48,137 bases of DNA, from NCBI GenBank assembly GCA_021781735.1, contig JAJXWF010000006.1:1-48137 (forward strand), read 5' to 3'. The translations under genes were made by a program, and so were the position numbers. Of this stretch, positions 23,079 to 31,827 are shown piece by piece (the first letter of the stretch is position 1; each line of letters begins with the position of its first letter). The notes below the pieces were generated by a model, which was not told the DNA's origin, did not search any database, and worked only from the letters and a program-made list of their open reading frames with translations. Source of the stretch: Actinomycetes bacterium. Lineage in GTDB: Bacteria; Actinomycetota; Actinomycetes; Propionibacteriales; Propionibacteriaceae.

Positions 23079-24329
23079 CTAGAGCCGGATGCCGAGCAGC
23101 GCGTCGACCGCGGAGGTGATCAGCGACGCCGGCACGGGATCGTGCCGGCCGGACGATCGCGACGCGGCGGCCCACGCGTCGAGTTCAGCGATCGCCGAAA
23201 CCGTGTCGAGATCATTGCGCAGGGCCGCGCGGACGCGGTCGATCACCGGTTCGGCCGCGACGGCACCCGACGCCTCCGCCCCCGCGCGCCAGGCGGCGAG
23301 CCGCGAGGTGGCGGCGTCCAACTGTCCGGGGGTCCACTCCCAGTTCTCGCGGTAGTGATGGGCGATCAGCGCCAGCCTCACCGCCATCGGGTCGGCCCCC
23401 TCGGCGCGCAGCCGCGAGACGAACTCGAGGTTGCCGAGGGACTTGCTCATCTTCTGACCGTCGAGGCCGACCATGCCCGCGTGCACGAAGGACCCCGCGA
23501 ACGGCCGGTGGGTCGCGGCGTAGCCCTCGGCGGCGCACATCTCGTGGTGGGGGAAGACGAGGTCGGAGCCGCCGCCCTGAACGTCGATCGTGGGGCCGAG
23601 ATGGGTGAGGGCGATCGCGGTGCACTCGATGTGCCACCCGGGACGTCCCCGCCCGAGCCGGGACTCCCAGGAGGGCTCTCCCGGGCGTTCCAGCCGCCAC
23701 ACCAGACAGTCGAGCGGGTCACGCTTGCCCCGACGGTCGGGATCGCCGCCGTTCTCTGCGAACACCCGCCGCATGGTCGAGGCGTCGAGGTGCGACACGT
23801 CGCCGAAGCCGGGAGTGCGGGTCGAGCTGAAATACCAGTCCGGATGGTCGCGATCATCGATCTGGTAGACCGCGCCCTCGGCGCGCAGGGTCTCGACGAG
23901 ATCCGCGACCCCGTCGACGCTCTCGACCGCGCCGATGTAGTGCTCGGGCGGGATGATCCGCAGGGCACGCATGTCCTCGCGGAACAGCTCGATCTGCTCG
24001 GCGGCCAATTCCCTCCAGTCGCGACCGGTCTGCTGGGCCCGCTCGAGCAGCGGGTCGTCGACGTCGGTGACGTTCTGGGCAAAACGCACCTGCAGTCCGA
24101 GATCACGCCACTGACGGTTGACCAGGTCGAACGCGAGATAGGTGAAGGCGTGGCCCAGGTGGGTGGCGTCGTAGGGGGTGATACCGCACACGTACATGCG
24201 GCCGGTGCCCTCGCGGGGGCCGGCCGGTCTCAGGGTGCCGGTCGCCGTGTCGTGGAGCCGCAGCGAGTCGTCGACCCCGGACGAGCGGTATCCGAGCGCG
24301 GGGACCTCGGGGGCGTCCCATGACCTCAT
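23079..24329 (-). CDS. mshC: Cysteine:1D-myo-inosityl 2-amino-2-deoxy-alpha-D-glucopyranoside ligase (mycothiol biosynthesis)
   Basis: MshC-type [46 protein letters not shown]. Confidence 0.95.
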   Translation of the reverse strand: MRSWDAPEVPALGYRSSGVDDSLRLHDTATGTLRPAGPREGTGRMYVCGITPYDATHLGHAFTYLAFDLVNRQWRDLGLQVRFAQNVTDVDDPLLERAQQTGRDWRELAAEQIELFREDMRALRIIPPEHYIGAVESVDGVADLVETLRAEGAVYQIDDRDHPDWYFSSTRTPGFGDVSHLDASTMRRVFAENGGDPDRRGKRDPLDCLVWRLERPGEPSWESRLGRGRPGWHIECTAIALTHLGPTIDVQGGGSDLVFPHHEMCAAEGYAATHRPFAGSFVHAGMVGLDGQKMSKSLGNLEFVSRLRAEGADPMAVRLALIAHHYRENWEWTPGQLDAATSRLAAWRAGAEASGAVAAEPVIDRVRAALRNDLDTVSAIAELDAWAAASRSSGRHDPVPASLITSAVDALLGIRL

Positions 24330-24979
24330 CGTGACTCCTCGTGTGTGGTGGACGCCGACCGGCCGAGTCGCGGGGGTCGAGTGGCATCCACCCGCGCCCG
24401 GAGCCGGTCTCGGACGTCCGGCCAGTCGTCGGCAATGACTGAGAACACCACGGCGTCCCGCCATGTTCCATCGGCCCGACGCTTGTCGCGGCGGGTGACG
24501 CCCTCGCGGCTGGCCCCGATCCGGGCGATGGCGGCGATCGATCGGGCGTTGAGCGCGTCAGCCTGGATCCGCACCCGGCCCCACCCGTGCTCGAAGACGT
24601 GCGCGAGCAGGAGCAGCTTGCACTCGGCGTTCACGCCGGTGCCCCACACCCGCGGGTCGTAGGCGGTCCAGCCGAGGTGGGTTCGCTCGTGAGCGGGCTC
24701 CCACTCGCCGAGCGATGTGGTGCCCACCACGGTCCCGGCGTCGGGACCGGCCACGATGCGGACCGCGAACGGCCGCTCGGCGCCGAGGTAGCCCCGCAGA
24801 AAGTCGGCGAACCCGTCCGGTCGTGGATCGTAGGCGGCGGCCCCGCCGCCCCACCCCCCGGCGAAGACCTCCGGATGGTGCAGTGCCGCGGTGAGCGGGC
24901 CGAGGTGACCCTCGTGCAGCGGCTCCAGTTCGACGAACCGGCCTCGCAGGGTCACGGGCAGGGGGATCCTCGGGCTCAC
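24326..24979 (-). CDS. GNAT-family N-acetyltransferase (RimJ/RimL type)
   Basis: [21 protein letters not shown]..; 4-bp overlap with mshC. Confidence 0.88.
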   Translation of the reverse strand: MSPRIPLPVTLRGRFVELEPLHEGHLGPLTAALHHPEVFAGGWGGGAAAYDPRPDGFADFLRGYLGAERPFAVRIVAGPDAGTVVGTTSLGEWEPAHERTHLGWTAYDPRVWGTGVNAECKLLLLAHVFEHGWGRVRIQADALNARSIAAIARIGASREGVTRRDKRRADGTWRDAVVFSVIADDWPDVRDRLRARVDATRPPRLGRSASTTHEESR

Positions 24980-25072
24980 CCGGCGATCCTAGTGGCGCGG
25001 CATCACCGGGACCGAATGGCCACATGACGGCGGATTGGGGGGCAGGAGGCACGATCGCCCTAGGGTGCAGCC

Positions 25073-25645
25073 ATGACAGAGCTCTTTCTCGTCCGCCACG
25101 GCGCCACCGAGTGGAGCCGCTCGGGCCGGCACACGTCGGTGACCGACCTGCCCCTGCTGCCCGACGGCGAGGACCAGGCGCGCCGGGTCCGGGCCAAACT
25201 GGCCGACATCGGGCTCTCCCCCGACGACTTCGGTCTCGTCCTGTCCAGCCCCCGGTTGCGCGCCCGCAGCACCGCCGAACTGGCCGGGTTCAGCCCGGAG
25301 ATCGACGAGCGGCTCGCCGAGTGGGATTACGGCGACTACGAGGGGCGCACGAGCAAGGAGATCCGCGGCGACGTGCCCGGCTGGCGCATCTGGACCCATC
25401 CGCTGCCCGGGGGCGAGACCCGGACCCAGATCATCAACCGGCTCACCGATGTGGTGCGCCGGGTGCAGGCGTCGGGGGTCGAGCGGGCGATCTGTTTCGG
25501 CCACGGGCACAGTTCACGCGTGCTCGCCCTGTGCTGGCTCGGCATCGACATCGCCCGCGGTCAGAGCTTCCCCCTGGAGACCGGCGCCGTGTGCGTGCTC
25601 GGCCACGAGAAGGAATCGCCCGCGATCGTGCGCTGGAACGCCTGA
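25073..25645 (+). CDS. Histidine phosphatase superfamily protein
   Basis: ELFLVRHGATEWSRSGRHTSVTDLPL, EWDYGDYEGRTSKEI, CFGHGHSSRVL. Confidence 0.9.
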   Translation: MTELFLVRHGATEWSRSGRHTSVTDLPLLPDGEDQARRVRAKLADIGLSPDDFGLVLSSPRLRARSTAELAGFSPEIDERLAEWDYGDYEGRTSKEIRGDVPGWRIWTHPLPGGETRTQIINRLTDVVRRVQASGVERAICFGHGHSSRVLALCWLGIDIARGQSFPLETGAVCVLGHEKESPAIVRWNA

Positions 25646-25664
25646 GTCTCACCGGGACACCGGG

Positions 25665-26432
25665 TCAGATCGGGGGCCAGGGGATGACCGGCCAGCGCTC
25701 TCCTGGCTCGGGAAGGGTCCCCGCGGCCAGCAGCGCGGTGGCCCGCTCGCGGGTCGCCGAGACCTCCTCGGCCGTGAGCCACGGATCGAGCACCCCGGCA
25801 TCGACCGCCTCGACGGCGCCTCTGACGAGGGCGAGTTCCGCGGCGTCCAACTCGTCGCCGGCCCACCCCCACAGCACGGTCCGCAACTTCGGCTCGGTGT
25901 GGAACGACACCCCATGGTCGACGCCGAGAACCCGATCGTCGCGCGTCTGCAGGATGTGGCCGGCCTTGCGGTCGGCGTTGTTGATGATCACGTCGAACAG
26001 CGCGAGCCGCCGCAGTCGCGGATCGTCGGCGTGGATGAGCGCGACGTCCCGATCGTGGGAGTCGACACCGATGACCACCCCGAACCAGCCCGGGGGGACC
26101 TCGTCGGCGGCCACGAGAGCCACGAGGTCGCCACGCTCGGGTTGATCGACGAAGCACTGCAGCGCCCCGCGCCCGAGGGGCGCCTGCTCGACCATCACCG
26201 TGCGGGGCACGACCTCGAACCCGCTCGCCCGGGACAGCTCATAGGCCGCGACCTCACGGTGGGCGAGGCTCCCGTCGGGAAAGTCCCACAGCGGCGCCTC
26301 ACCGGCACGCGGCTTGTACACGAACCGCTGCCCCTCGGCGTCGGCGAGTAGAAAGGTGGCGTTCGACGCTTCGACGAGTCGCCCCAGTACCTGCCAGCCG
26401 CCGTCGGTGTCCCCGGCGAGGTGCCCGGTCAT
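25665..26432 (-). CDS. SCO1664-type protein, PI3/4-kinase-like fold
   Basis: Kinase-like motifs ALFDVIINNADRKAGHIL (catalytic loop-like) and VLGVDHGVSFH (DFG-like); 4-bp overlap with the DUF3090 gene. Confidence 0.88.
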   Translation of the reverse strand: MTGHLAGDTDGGWQVLGRLVEASNATFLLADAEGQRFVYKPRAGEAPLWDFPDGSLAHREVAAYELSRASGFEVVPRTVMVEQAPLGRGALQCFVDQPERGDLVALVAADEVPPGWFGVVIGVDSHDRDVALIHADDPRLRRLALFDVIINNADRKAGHILQTRDDRVLGVDHGVSFHTEPKLRTVLWGWAGDELDAAELALVRGAVEAVDAGVLDPWLTAEEVSATRERATALLAAGTLPEPGERWPVIPWPPI

Positions 26433-27001
26433 TCGAACAGCGGACGCCGGTAGCCGTTGGACCGCGGGCAGATGTGACCCTCGGGGTTGATCGGCTGGCC
26501 GCAGAACGGGCACGCGGGACGCCCGGCGGCCACCAGGCTGCGGGCGCGGGCGACGAAGTCACGGGCCTGGTCGGGGGTGATCTTCACCGACAGCGACTCG
26601 TTGTCGGGTCGCTCCCCGCTGAACGGGTAGTCGCGCTCCTCCTCCTCGTCGTCGTCGGCCACCGTGAACATCTCGACCTGAACCGCCGAGAGTTCGGCGT
26701 CCCAGGCGATCGTCATCGTGCCCGCCCGGAAGTCCTCATCGAGCGGAGCGTCGAGGGGGTCGAGGTCGTGCGCAGTGGTGCGGGTGGCGGGGATCTCGAG
26801 CAGTCCGTCACTCAGCCGCGCCAACTCGTCGAGCACTCGCTCGAGATGGTCGGCGAGGACCTGCACCTGCTGCTTCTCGCAGACGACGCTGGTCAGCCGG
26901 CTGCCCTGCCGGGCCTGCACGAAGAAGGTGCGCTCCCCGGGACGGCCGACCGTGCCGGCCACGAACCTGTCGGGAAATTCGTAGCGGTGGACCAGAGCCA
27001 T
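26429..27001 (-). CDS. DUF3090-family protein with C-terminal CxxC...HxC zinc-ribbon-like motif
   Basis: MALVHRYEFPDRFVAGTVGRPGERTFFVQARQGSRLTSV...RPACPFCGQPINPEGHICPR; strong GAAGGAG RBS. Confidence 0.9.
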   Translation of the reverse strand: MALVHRYEFPDRFVAGTVGRPGERTFFVQARQGSRLTSVVCEKQQVQVLADHLERVLDELARLSDGLLEIPATRTTAHDLDPLDAPLDEDFRAGTMTIAWDAELSAVQVEMFTVADDDEEEERDYPFSGERPDNESLSVKITPDQARDFVARARSLVAAGRPACPFCGQPINPEGHICPRSNGYRRPLFE

Positions 27002-27168
27002 GGAACATCTCCTTCAACTGGGCTGCTTCATCTGGGCTGGTTCAACTGGACCGGTGCGTCGGGACCGGCCGATGCGGACGGAGCCGGTGGGCCGGATTCC
27101 GGTGGGTGGCACCGGTCGCGGGCGCTGACCCCAGCCTAGTTGTCCGCCCGTTGCCCGACACCGGATCG

Positions 27169-27861
27169 TCAGGCGGTATGCCCGGCGCCCCCGCCCGGTT
27201 CGGGTCCGCCGGCGGGCCCGGTGAACCGGTCGACGAAGCCGCGCACCTGCCCGGACAGCGAGTTGACGGTCACGACGAACGGTGAGGAGTCGCCGCTCGG
27301 GTAGTGCACGACGCTCACCGACCCGGGGTCGACGCCGATCCGCTGAAACCGGTCGAACGGTTGTCCGAGGGCGTCGGACAGGATCGCCTTGATCGGATCC
27401 GCATGGGTGACCAGCAGCCAGGCGTCACGCTCCCCCAGGCCCGCGTTCCAGGCTCGGACGGCTCCCACGACGCGCTCGTGCATCGCGATCATCGACTCAC
27501 CGCCGGGGAAGGTCACCTCGGAAGGACGGCTCTGAATCCTCCCCCAGAGATCCTCCCGCCCGAGGTCGCTCAGCGCCCGGCCGGTCCAGGCGCCGTAGTC
27601 GCACTCGATGACCCGCTCGTCGGGATGCACCGGGGGCCGGGCGCCGGCCCACGAGTCGAGCGCCAGGTCGAGCGTCTGGTGGCAGCGCAGCAGTGGCGAA
27701 TGCACGGCGAGGGCGAGGTCGATCCCGCGGAGCCGCTCGCCGATCCCCATGGCCTGCGACGTGCCCGTGTCGTCGAGGGCGACTCCCGGACGGCGTCCGG
27801 CGAGGATGCCTTCGGTGTTGGCGGTGCTGCGCCCGTGCCGGGCGAGGATGACGATCGGCAT
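27169..27861 (-). CDS. MSMEG_4193-family putative phosphomutase (histidine phosphatase superfamily)
   Basis: VILARHGRSTANTEGILAGRRPGVALDDTG; LLVTHADPIKAILSDALG; next to DUF3090 and SCO1664 genes. Confidence 0.9.
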   Translation of the reverse strand: MPIVILARHGRSTANTEGILAGRRPGVALDDTGTSQAMGIGERLRGIDLALAVHSPLLRCHQTLDLALDSWAGARPPVHPDERVIECDYGAWTGRALSDLGREDLWGRIQSRPSEVTFPGGESMIAMHERVVGAVRAWNAGLGERDAWLLVTHADPIKAILSDALGQPFDRFQRIGVDPGSVSVVHYPSGDSSPFVVTVNSLSGQVRGFVDRFTGPAGGPEPGGGAGHTA

Positions 27862-27936
27862 GCAACCAGCCTAGGGGCGCCGTCGCGGACGCCGGGCCGC
27901 GGCGCCCGCCGGCGTCCACTGGCTAAGCTCACCCGG

Positions 27937-28902
27937 GTGAGTCAAGCGATCAGACGCGTCGGCCGGTCGGGACTGTCGGTATCCCGGCTGGGACTGGGCA
28001 CCATGACCTGGGGGGCCGACGTGACACCGTCGACGGCCCGCGACCTCGTGCGCCGGTTCGCCGACTCGGGGGGCAACCTCATCGACACCGCCCCCGCCTA
28101 TGGCAACGGGGCGGCCGAGAGCATCATCGGCAAGCTCATCCACACCGAGTTGCGCCGCGACGACGTGGTGATCGCGACCAAGGGAGGCTTCGGCCTGCGT
28201 GGGGGGCAGCGGGTGGTCGACACGTCACGCGGCGCACTGCTCGACGACCTTGCCGGCTCGCTGCGACGGCTGCACACCGATCACGTCGACCTCTGGCAGG
28301 TACACGCCTGGGGGCCGGCGCCGCTCGAGGAGACCCTCGCCGCCCTCGACCATGCGGTGAGCAGCGGGATGACGCGCTACGTCGGGGTGAGCAACTTCGT
28401 CGGCTGGCAGACGGCGCGGGCGGCCACCTGGCAGCAGGCGATCCCCGGACGCGCCCACCTGGTGAGCACCCAGGTCGAGTATTCGCTCGTCGCTCGGCGG
28501 GTGGAGCTCGAGGTGGTGCCGGCAGCGCTCGCCCACGGTATGGGCGTGTTCCCGTGGTCGCCGATCGGACGCGGCGTCCTCAGCGGGAAGTACCGCTCGG
28601 GCACGCCCCGCGACTCGCGGGGCGGATCGGACCACCTGTCGTGGTTCGTCGACCCCTATCTGGAGCAGAAGTACCGCGCCGTCGTCGATGCGGTCTGCAC
28701 CGCCGCTGACGGACTCGGCCTCACCCCGGCACAGGTGGCACTGCTCTGGGTGCGCGACGCGCCCGGCGTCACCGCTCCCGTGCTCGGCGCCCGCACCCTC
28801 GGGCAACTCGACGAGTGTCTGGCGGTCGACGACCGGGTACTCCCGGACAGCATCGTGTCGGCTCTCGACGACGTGACCGGCGGACCGAACCTGCTCCGCT
28901 GA
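27937..28902 (+). CDS. Aldo/keto reductase
   Basis: LSVSRLGLGTMTWG, GGNLIDTAPAYGNGAAES, VDLWQVHAWGP, YVGVSNFVGWQ. Confidence 0.93.
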   Translation: MSQAIRRVGRSGLSVSRLGLGTMTWGADVTPSTARDLVRRFADSGGNLIDTAPAYGNGAAESIIGKLIHTELRRDDVVIATKGGFGLRGGQRVVDTSRGALLDDLAGSLRRLHTDHVDLWQVHAWGPAPLEETLAALDHAVSSGMTRYVGVSNFVGWQTARAATWQQAIPGRAHLVSTQVEYSLVARRVELEVVPAALAHGMGVFPWSPIGRGVLSGKYRSGTPRDSRGGSDHLSWFVDPYLEQKYRAVVDAVCTAADGLGLTPAQVALLWVRDAPGVTAPVLGARTLGQLDECLAVDDRVLPDSIVSALDDVTGGPNLLR

Positions 28903-28921
28903 CCGGTCACCACTCCCGGAT

Positions 28922-29551
28922 TCACAAGATCGAGAAGCCCGGGTCAAGGGGCCGGCGCCCGGCCAGGGCCAGCACCAACTCGCCGCCTCGGCCATCGAGC
29001 ACGGCGACATCGCTCTCGATCTGCAGGGTGATCCGCAACGCGTCCGCGGGCAGGTCGACCGGGACACCGGTGGCCGCGACCAGGTCGAGGGAGTGCACGG
29101 TGAGTTCGAGGATGCGGGTCTTGAGGTAGGTGCACAGGCGCATGCCCCCGGCCAGGGTGATGATGATCCGGGACTGGTCGGGGTCGTCGGACTGCACGGA
29201 GTCGAGCACCTCGGTGACCCGGGCGAGCAGGTCGGCCATCGCCGGGGCCGCACCCTCGCGCAGCCCTTCGGCGGCGTCGATCGCCCGCTGAGCCGCCCCC
29301 TCGGCCGCCGCGAGGTGGCGGGTCGCGTGGTAGTAGTCGGACGCCGTGGCCAGGTCGATCCGCTCGGCAGGGCGCTGCACATAGTCGAGAACGGTCTGCA
29401 TCGACCTGCCTGTGTGGGCGATCAGGTGGCGCACATTCCACACGCCGAGGGCAGGCTCCTCGTACCGGGACACCGGAATGCGTGACACCTGGTCGACCAC
29501 GGCGGCCGCCGTGTCGAGATAGATCTGCGAATTCTGTTCCAACGTGTTCAT
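28922..29551 (-). CDS. Maleylpyruvate isomerase N-terminal/DinB-like family protein
   Basis: PALGVWNVRHLIAHTGRS motif, LTVHSLDLVAATG. Confidence 0.78.
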   Translation of the reverse strand: MNTLEQNSQIYLDTAAAVVDQVSRIPVSRYEEPALGVWNVRHLIAHTGRSMQTVLDYVQRPAERIDLATASDYYHATRHLAAAEGAAQRAIDAAEGLREGAAPAMADLLARVTEVLDSVQSDDPDQSRIIITLAGGMRLCTYLKTRILELTVHSLDLVAATGVPVDLPADALRITLQIESDVAVLDGRGGELVLALAGRRPLDPGFSIL

Positions 29552-30087
29552 GCAAGTCCTCCCCCGCGTTGGTCACCCAGCTTGTCACATCGCGACGTCT
29601 TGTCGGCCACCGGGTCCGGCGACGGCCCCGCTCCTGCCGATGCATCCGCGGGTCCGGCGAGCCCGCGCTCGAGGACCAGCGCGTGCGCCCCCGTCCCGTA
29701 GTAGTCGGGCCGGGTGGCGATCACTCGGAAGCCGAACCCGCGGTAGAGCGCGAGGGCGGCCGGGTTGTCGTGTCGCACCTCGAGCAGCATCCGTGCAGCC
29801 TCGACGCCCGCACGCCGCAGCATCTCGTCGAGCAGTCCGCACGCGATCCGGCGCCCACGGTGGCGGGGGTCGACCATGATCCGGTGCAGGTCGGCGGTGC
29901 CGGCAACGACCCGCACGCTCGCCGCCGCCACCAGCGTCCCGCCGTCGCGGCGGAACCCGAGCAGCCGGTCCTCGGCGAGGAGCTCATCGGACCAGGCCGC
30001 GATGCTCCAACGCTCCGACGCCGGAAAGCACGCCTCGTCGAGGCGGGCCAGTTCCTCCGCCGTCGCGGTCGACGCGGGATGCGTCAC
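29548..30087 (-). CDS. rimI: Ribosomal protein alanine N-acetyltransferase-like GNAT; GTG start at 30087
   Basis: LHRIMVDPRHRGRRIACGLLDEML, LEVRHDNPAALALYRGFGFR; overlaps tsaB. Confidence 0.9.
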   Translation of the reverse strand: MTHPASTATAEELARLDEACFPASERWSIAAWSDELLAEDRLLGFRRDGGTLVAAASVRVVAGTADLHRIMVDPRHRGRRIACGLLDEMLRRAGVEAARMLLEVRHDNPAALALYRGFGFRVIATRPDYYGTGAHALVLERGLAGPADASAGAGPSPDPVADKTSRCDKLGDQRGGGLA

Positions 30088-30770
30088 CGGCGGCTCAACC
30101 GGGGCGTGACCAGCGTCGACTTGCGGGTCGAGGGCACCGTGGCGTCCGGCTTGCGCAGGTAGAGCGGTTCGATGCCGGCGTCGGGGAGCACATCGATGGA
30201 CGCCGCGAGCACCCCGGCATCCAGGTGACGGGGGCCGGGCACGGCGCGGGCACCGATCACGTCGGGATACAGGTCTGCGCCCGGTCCGACGACCGGGAGG
30301 TCGGGCAGCGTCTCGGCCGCACCCACCTGCGGCTCGCCGATGCGGGAGCCGTCGACGGCGTAGCGGGCCCAGTAGAGTTCGCGGCGCCGCGCGTCGGAGG
30401 CCACGACGAACTCGCCGCCCGGCGGCTGGTCGCCCAGCACGGCTTGCCGGGCGACGACGTCGAGGCTGCAGACGCCCGCGGGAACCGCGATGGTCGCCGG
30501 GAAGTCGCCTCCCAGCGCGGCGATCGTGCGAGCCGTGACAATGCCGACACGCAGGCCGGTGAACGGACCCGGCCCGAGGCCGACGACGACGCGGCCGATG
30601 TCGGTGATCGCGATGTGCTGATCCGAGCAGGCGCGGTCGATGAGTTCCTGCAGGTGTTCGGCGTGTGCCCGCCGGTCGTCGACGCGGGCCGAGACGACCG
30701 CGACGCCGTCGCGGGCCAGGCCGACGCACACGTCGGTGGAGGTGTCGATTCCCAGCACCCACTCGCTCAT
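30084..30770 (-). CDS. tsaB: tRNA t6A biosynthesis protein TsaB
   Basis: VLGIDTSTDVCVGLARDG, VGLGPGPFTGLRVGIVTAR. Confidence 0.94.
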   Translation of the reverse strand: MSEWVLGIDTSTDVCVGLARDGVAVVSARVDDRRAHAEHLQELIDRACSDQHIAITDIGRVVVGLGPGPFTGLRVGIVTARTIAALGGDFPATIAVPAGVCSLDVVARQAVLGDQPPGGEFVVASDARRRELYWARYAVDGSRIGEPQVGAAETLPDLPVVGPGADLYPDVIGARAVPGPRHLDAGVLAASIDVLPDAGIEPLYLRKPDATVPSTRKSTLVTPRLSRR

Positions 30771-31801
30771 GAGGGCGTCCCTTCGTGGAGAGTCGTGGTG
30801 GTGTCGTCGGCCAGTGGCTGCAGGTCGGCGCCCTCCCACCGGGGCCCGGTGCCGACGATGTAGACGACCCTGGTCTCGTCATCGGGGTCACCGCTGCGAC
30901 GGATGTCAACGTCGAGCCAGGAATCCGACAGCCCCTCCGCCAGTCCGGCACCCCACTCGACGAGGGTGACCGAATCCGCGAGCGAGGTGTCGAGGTCGAT
31001 GTCCTCGAGTTCTGCCGATGAGGAGAGCCGGTAGGCGTCGACGTGCACGAGCGCCGGGCCCGGGCCGAGCGGGGAGTGGATGCGGGACAGGACGAACGTC
31101 GGCGAGATCACCGGCGAGGCGACCCGCAGCCCCGCACCCAGACCCTGGGCGAGGGTGGTCTTCCCGGCCCCGAGATCACCGCTCGCAATGAGCACGTCAC
31201 CGGCCCGCACGACGCGGGCCAGGCGGCGTCCGAGGCGGCGCATGGCCTCGGCGTCGGGCACCTCGACCCGAATCGGCAGCCCGCGCCGCATGACGTAGCC
31301 CGTGGGCTCCTCTCGCACGGCACGGAACCCGTGCCGTTCCCACCAGCGGCGGGTGGAGGGGAATTCGCGCCTGCTCAGCAGTTCCAGCCGGGTCGCCCCC
31401 AGATCGGTGGCCAGCTCGACGGCGCCACGGACCATCGCCTCCGCGATCCCCTCCAGCCGGTTGCCGGGCAGGACGCTGACCCGGTGCAGCCCGGCGAGGT
31501 CGTCGTCGAGGCTGATCAACAGGCAACCGACCATGCGGCGGTGCCCGTGACCATCGACGAGTTCGGCGACCACACCGGGCGCCGCGCCCAGCGCCCCCGC
31601 GACCGTCTCAACGGTGTCGTTGAGGTAGTCGGCGGGGGGCTCGACCGGTGGCCTCGCGGCGAACGCCGCTCGGATGACCGCGAGCATGTCGGCTGCATCG
31701 GACGGGTCGGCGACCCGCAGGCTGAGGTTGCCGCCCTCTGAGACTTCGGCGGCATCGTCAGACACCGGGTCTGGCGCGGGTGACAGGCGTTCGCTGGACA
31801 A
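30767..31801 (-). CDS. tsaE: GNAT acetyltransferase-TsaE (t6A ATPase) fusion protein
   Basis: N-terminal GNAT (LHRVSVLPGNRLEGIAEAMVRGAVELA...STRRWWERHGFRAV) followed by TsaE (GDLGAGKTTLAQGLGAGL, SPTFVLSRI, HVDAYRL). Confidence 0.9.
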   Translation of the reverse strand: MSSERLSPAPDPVSDDAAEVSEGGNLSLRVADPSDAADMLAVIRAAFAARPPVEPPADYLNDTVETVAGALGAAPGVVAELVDGHGHRRMVGCLLISLDDDLAGLHRVSVLPGNRLEGIAEAMVRGAVELATDLGATRLELLSRREFPSTRRWWERHGFRAVREEPTGYVMRRGLPIRVEVPDAEAMRRLGRRLARVVRAGDVLIASGDLGAGKTTLAQGLGAGLRVASPVISPTFVLSRIHSPLGPGPALVHVDAYRLSSSAELEDIDLDTSLADSVTLVEWGAGLAEGLSDSWLDVDIRRSGDPDDETRVVYIVGTGPRWEGADLQPLADDTTTTLHEGTPS

Positions 31802-31827
31802 AGCTCGGCTCCCCGGGAGTTGATCGG

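Noticed and set aside
25073-25645. Plus-strand histidine phosphatase as a fourth member of the kinase/DUF3090/mutase system
   Set aside because: It is convergent, has its own promoter, and belongs to a different histidine-phosphatase subgroup; only proximity supports membership.
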